DNA of 64,000 nt, taken from Rothia sp. (in: high G+C Gram-positive bacteria). GTDB taxonomy: Bacteria > Actinomycetota > Actinomycetes > Actinomycetales > Micrococcaceae. Below, piece by piece: positions 63,534-64,000 of the stretch. The notes below the pieces were generated by a model. The model was not told the origin of the DNA. It ran no database searches and worked only from the letters and a program-made list of their open reading frames with translations. The DNA is taken from NCBI GenBank assembly GCA_030529845.1, contig JAUMWB010000003.1, positions 335,704 to 399,703 on the forward strand, in the 5' to 3' direction. Within the stretch, counting starts at the first letter, position 1. The number at the start of each line of letters is the position of its first letter. Position numbers and translations under genes: made by a program.

Positions 63534-64000
63534 CTATTTCTGCTGGTCAGAGCGGTAAAAGCGAGGGGAGGGTGGGATTGGCACGGGGTGCGGCCCGGTG
63601 GGGCTAGAAAATTTTTTGAAAATATTTTGGAGAAAATTTAATCAGCTGTTTACTAGGGGAAACACCTTTGTTTGAGTGGGTTTAGGTGGTGTTTTGAGGG
63701 GAAAAGAGCCTCATTCGGGTTGCATGCTCCAAAAAACCTGCGTAAAGTATAACGAGTCGCTGAGGCGAGGGAGACCGAAGCGAAGCGACAATAATCGAAT
63801 AGCGCACCACAAGTTGAGTCAATAAAGACTCCCAGGGAAATTTGATTGAACTGGTTTTCGGGTTTGAAGCTGAGGCTTTAAAGTAAAGAAAAGAGCTTGT
63901 GGCTATCGTCACGCTCTAGCGAGTTGCGATGATGGAAAAAGCATTATAGACTAGACGAGTTGCCCAAACGGGTAACACAAAAACTTGAGAATGACCGATA
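63534..64000 (+). promoter_or_regulatory. AT-rich promoter region, probably of an rRNA operon beyond the window
   Basis: No gene seen in this stretch. Two promoter-like pairs are visible, each with a 17-bp spacer: TTGCAT (63720) with TAAAGT (63743), and TTGCGA (63924) with TAGACT (63947). The region also has repeats of GCGAAGCG/GCGAGG type (63765-63790). Multiple tandem promoters after tyrS fit an rrn leader; the 16S gene itself would start beyond base 64000. Inferred, not shown. Confidence 0.4.

Overview
The window is a contiguous piece of a high-GC (about 60 percent) actinobacterial chromosome. The gene orders recA-recX, miaB-miaA-dapF, hflX-dinG-lexA, infC-rpmI-rplT, pheS-pheT-argCJBDFR and argG-argH, together with the protein sequences themselves, point to Micrococcaceae, most likely a Rothia species. 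The genus is inferred from gene content and sequence style, not from a database search.

Layout. 1-6.1 kb: end of ftsK, pgsA, cinA, a ClgR-like regulator, a DUF3046 gene, recA and recX. 6.2-8.6 kb (minus strand): an amino-acid permease and an APH-like phosphotransferase. 8.6-17.1 kb: miaB, miaA, dapF, two methyltransferases, hflX and a DinG-like helicase. 17.2-18.7 kb: lexA facing a LysM protein across three LexA-type operators. 18.8-23.6 kb: hisC-hisB-hisH, a 56-aa membrane protein, priA, an SseB-family gene and DUF1844. 24-25.5 kb: infC (AUU start)-rpmI-rplT. 25.9-33.6 kb: a nitroreductase, then an AT-rich four-gene minus-strand operon (methyltransferase-fold protein, Eco57I-type methylase, GIY-YIG/DEAD helicase, HEPN protein) and an orphan RelB/DinJ antitoxin. 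33.9-41.2 kb: TrmH-type RNA methyltransferase, NUDIX, membrane proteins, pheS-pheT. 41.4-47.8 kb: argC-J-B-D-F-R. 47.9-55.7 kb: ankyrin protein, acyl-CoA ligase, then a minus-strand operon of a Pro-rich acidic anchored protein, a two-component system, an anion transporter and glycerate kinase. 55.9-59.3 kb: argG-argH-apt. 59.4-63.5 kb: yoeB remnant, helD, tyrS. The last 0.5 kb looks like the promoter region of an rRNA operon lying just outside the window.

How the genes work together. Three regulons show in the DNA. SOS: LexA boxes at recA and lexA/LysM, plus a possible one at 48.4 kb. Arginine: argR is encoded here, and 10-bp repeats lie before argC, argF and argG. Translation: tRNA modification, r-proteins, PheRS, TyrRS and tRNA/rRNA methyltransferases. 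The most interesting accessory element is the tightly coupled operon at 26.8-33.3 kb. It has the parts of a restriction/anti-phage system: one full and one motif-deficient methyltransferase, a nuclease-helicase and a HEPN ribonuclease-like effector. It sits between rplT and the TrmH gene that usually follows it.

A second unexplained signal is a 9-mer (GCGGACGCC or its complement). I counted about 20 exact copies by hand where base composition predicts about 2. Its core appears as inverted pairs in several terminators, and it is absent from the AT-rich operon. No tRNA, CRISPR array, insertion sequence or transposase gene was found.
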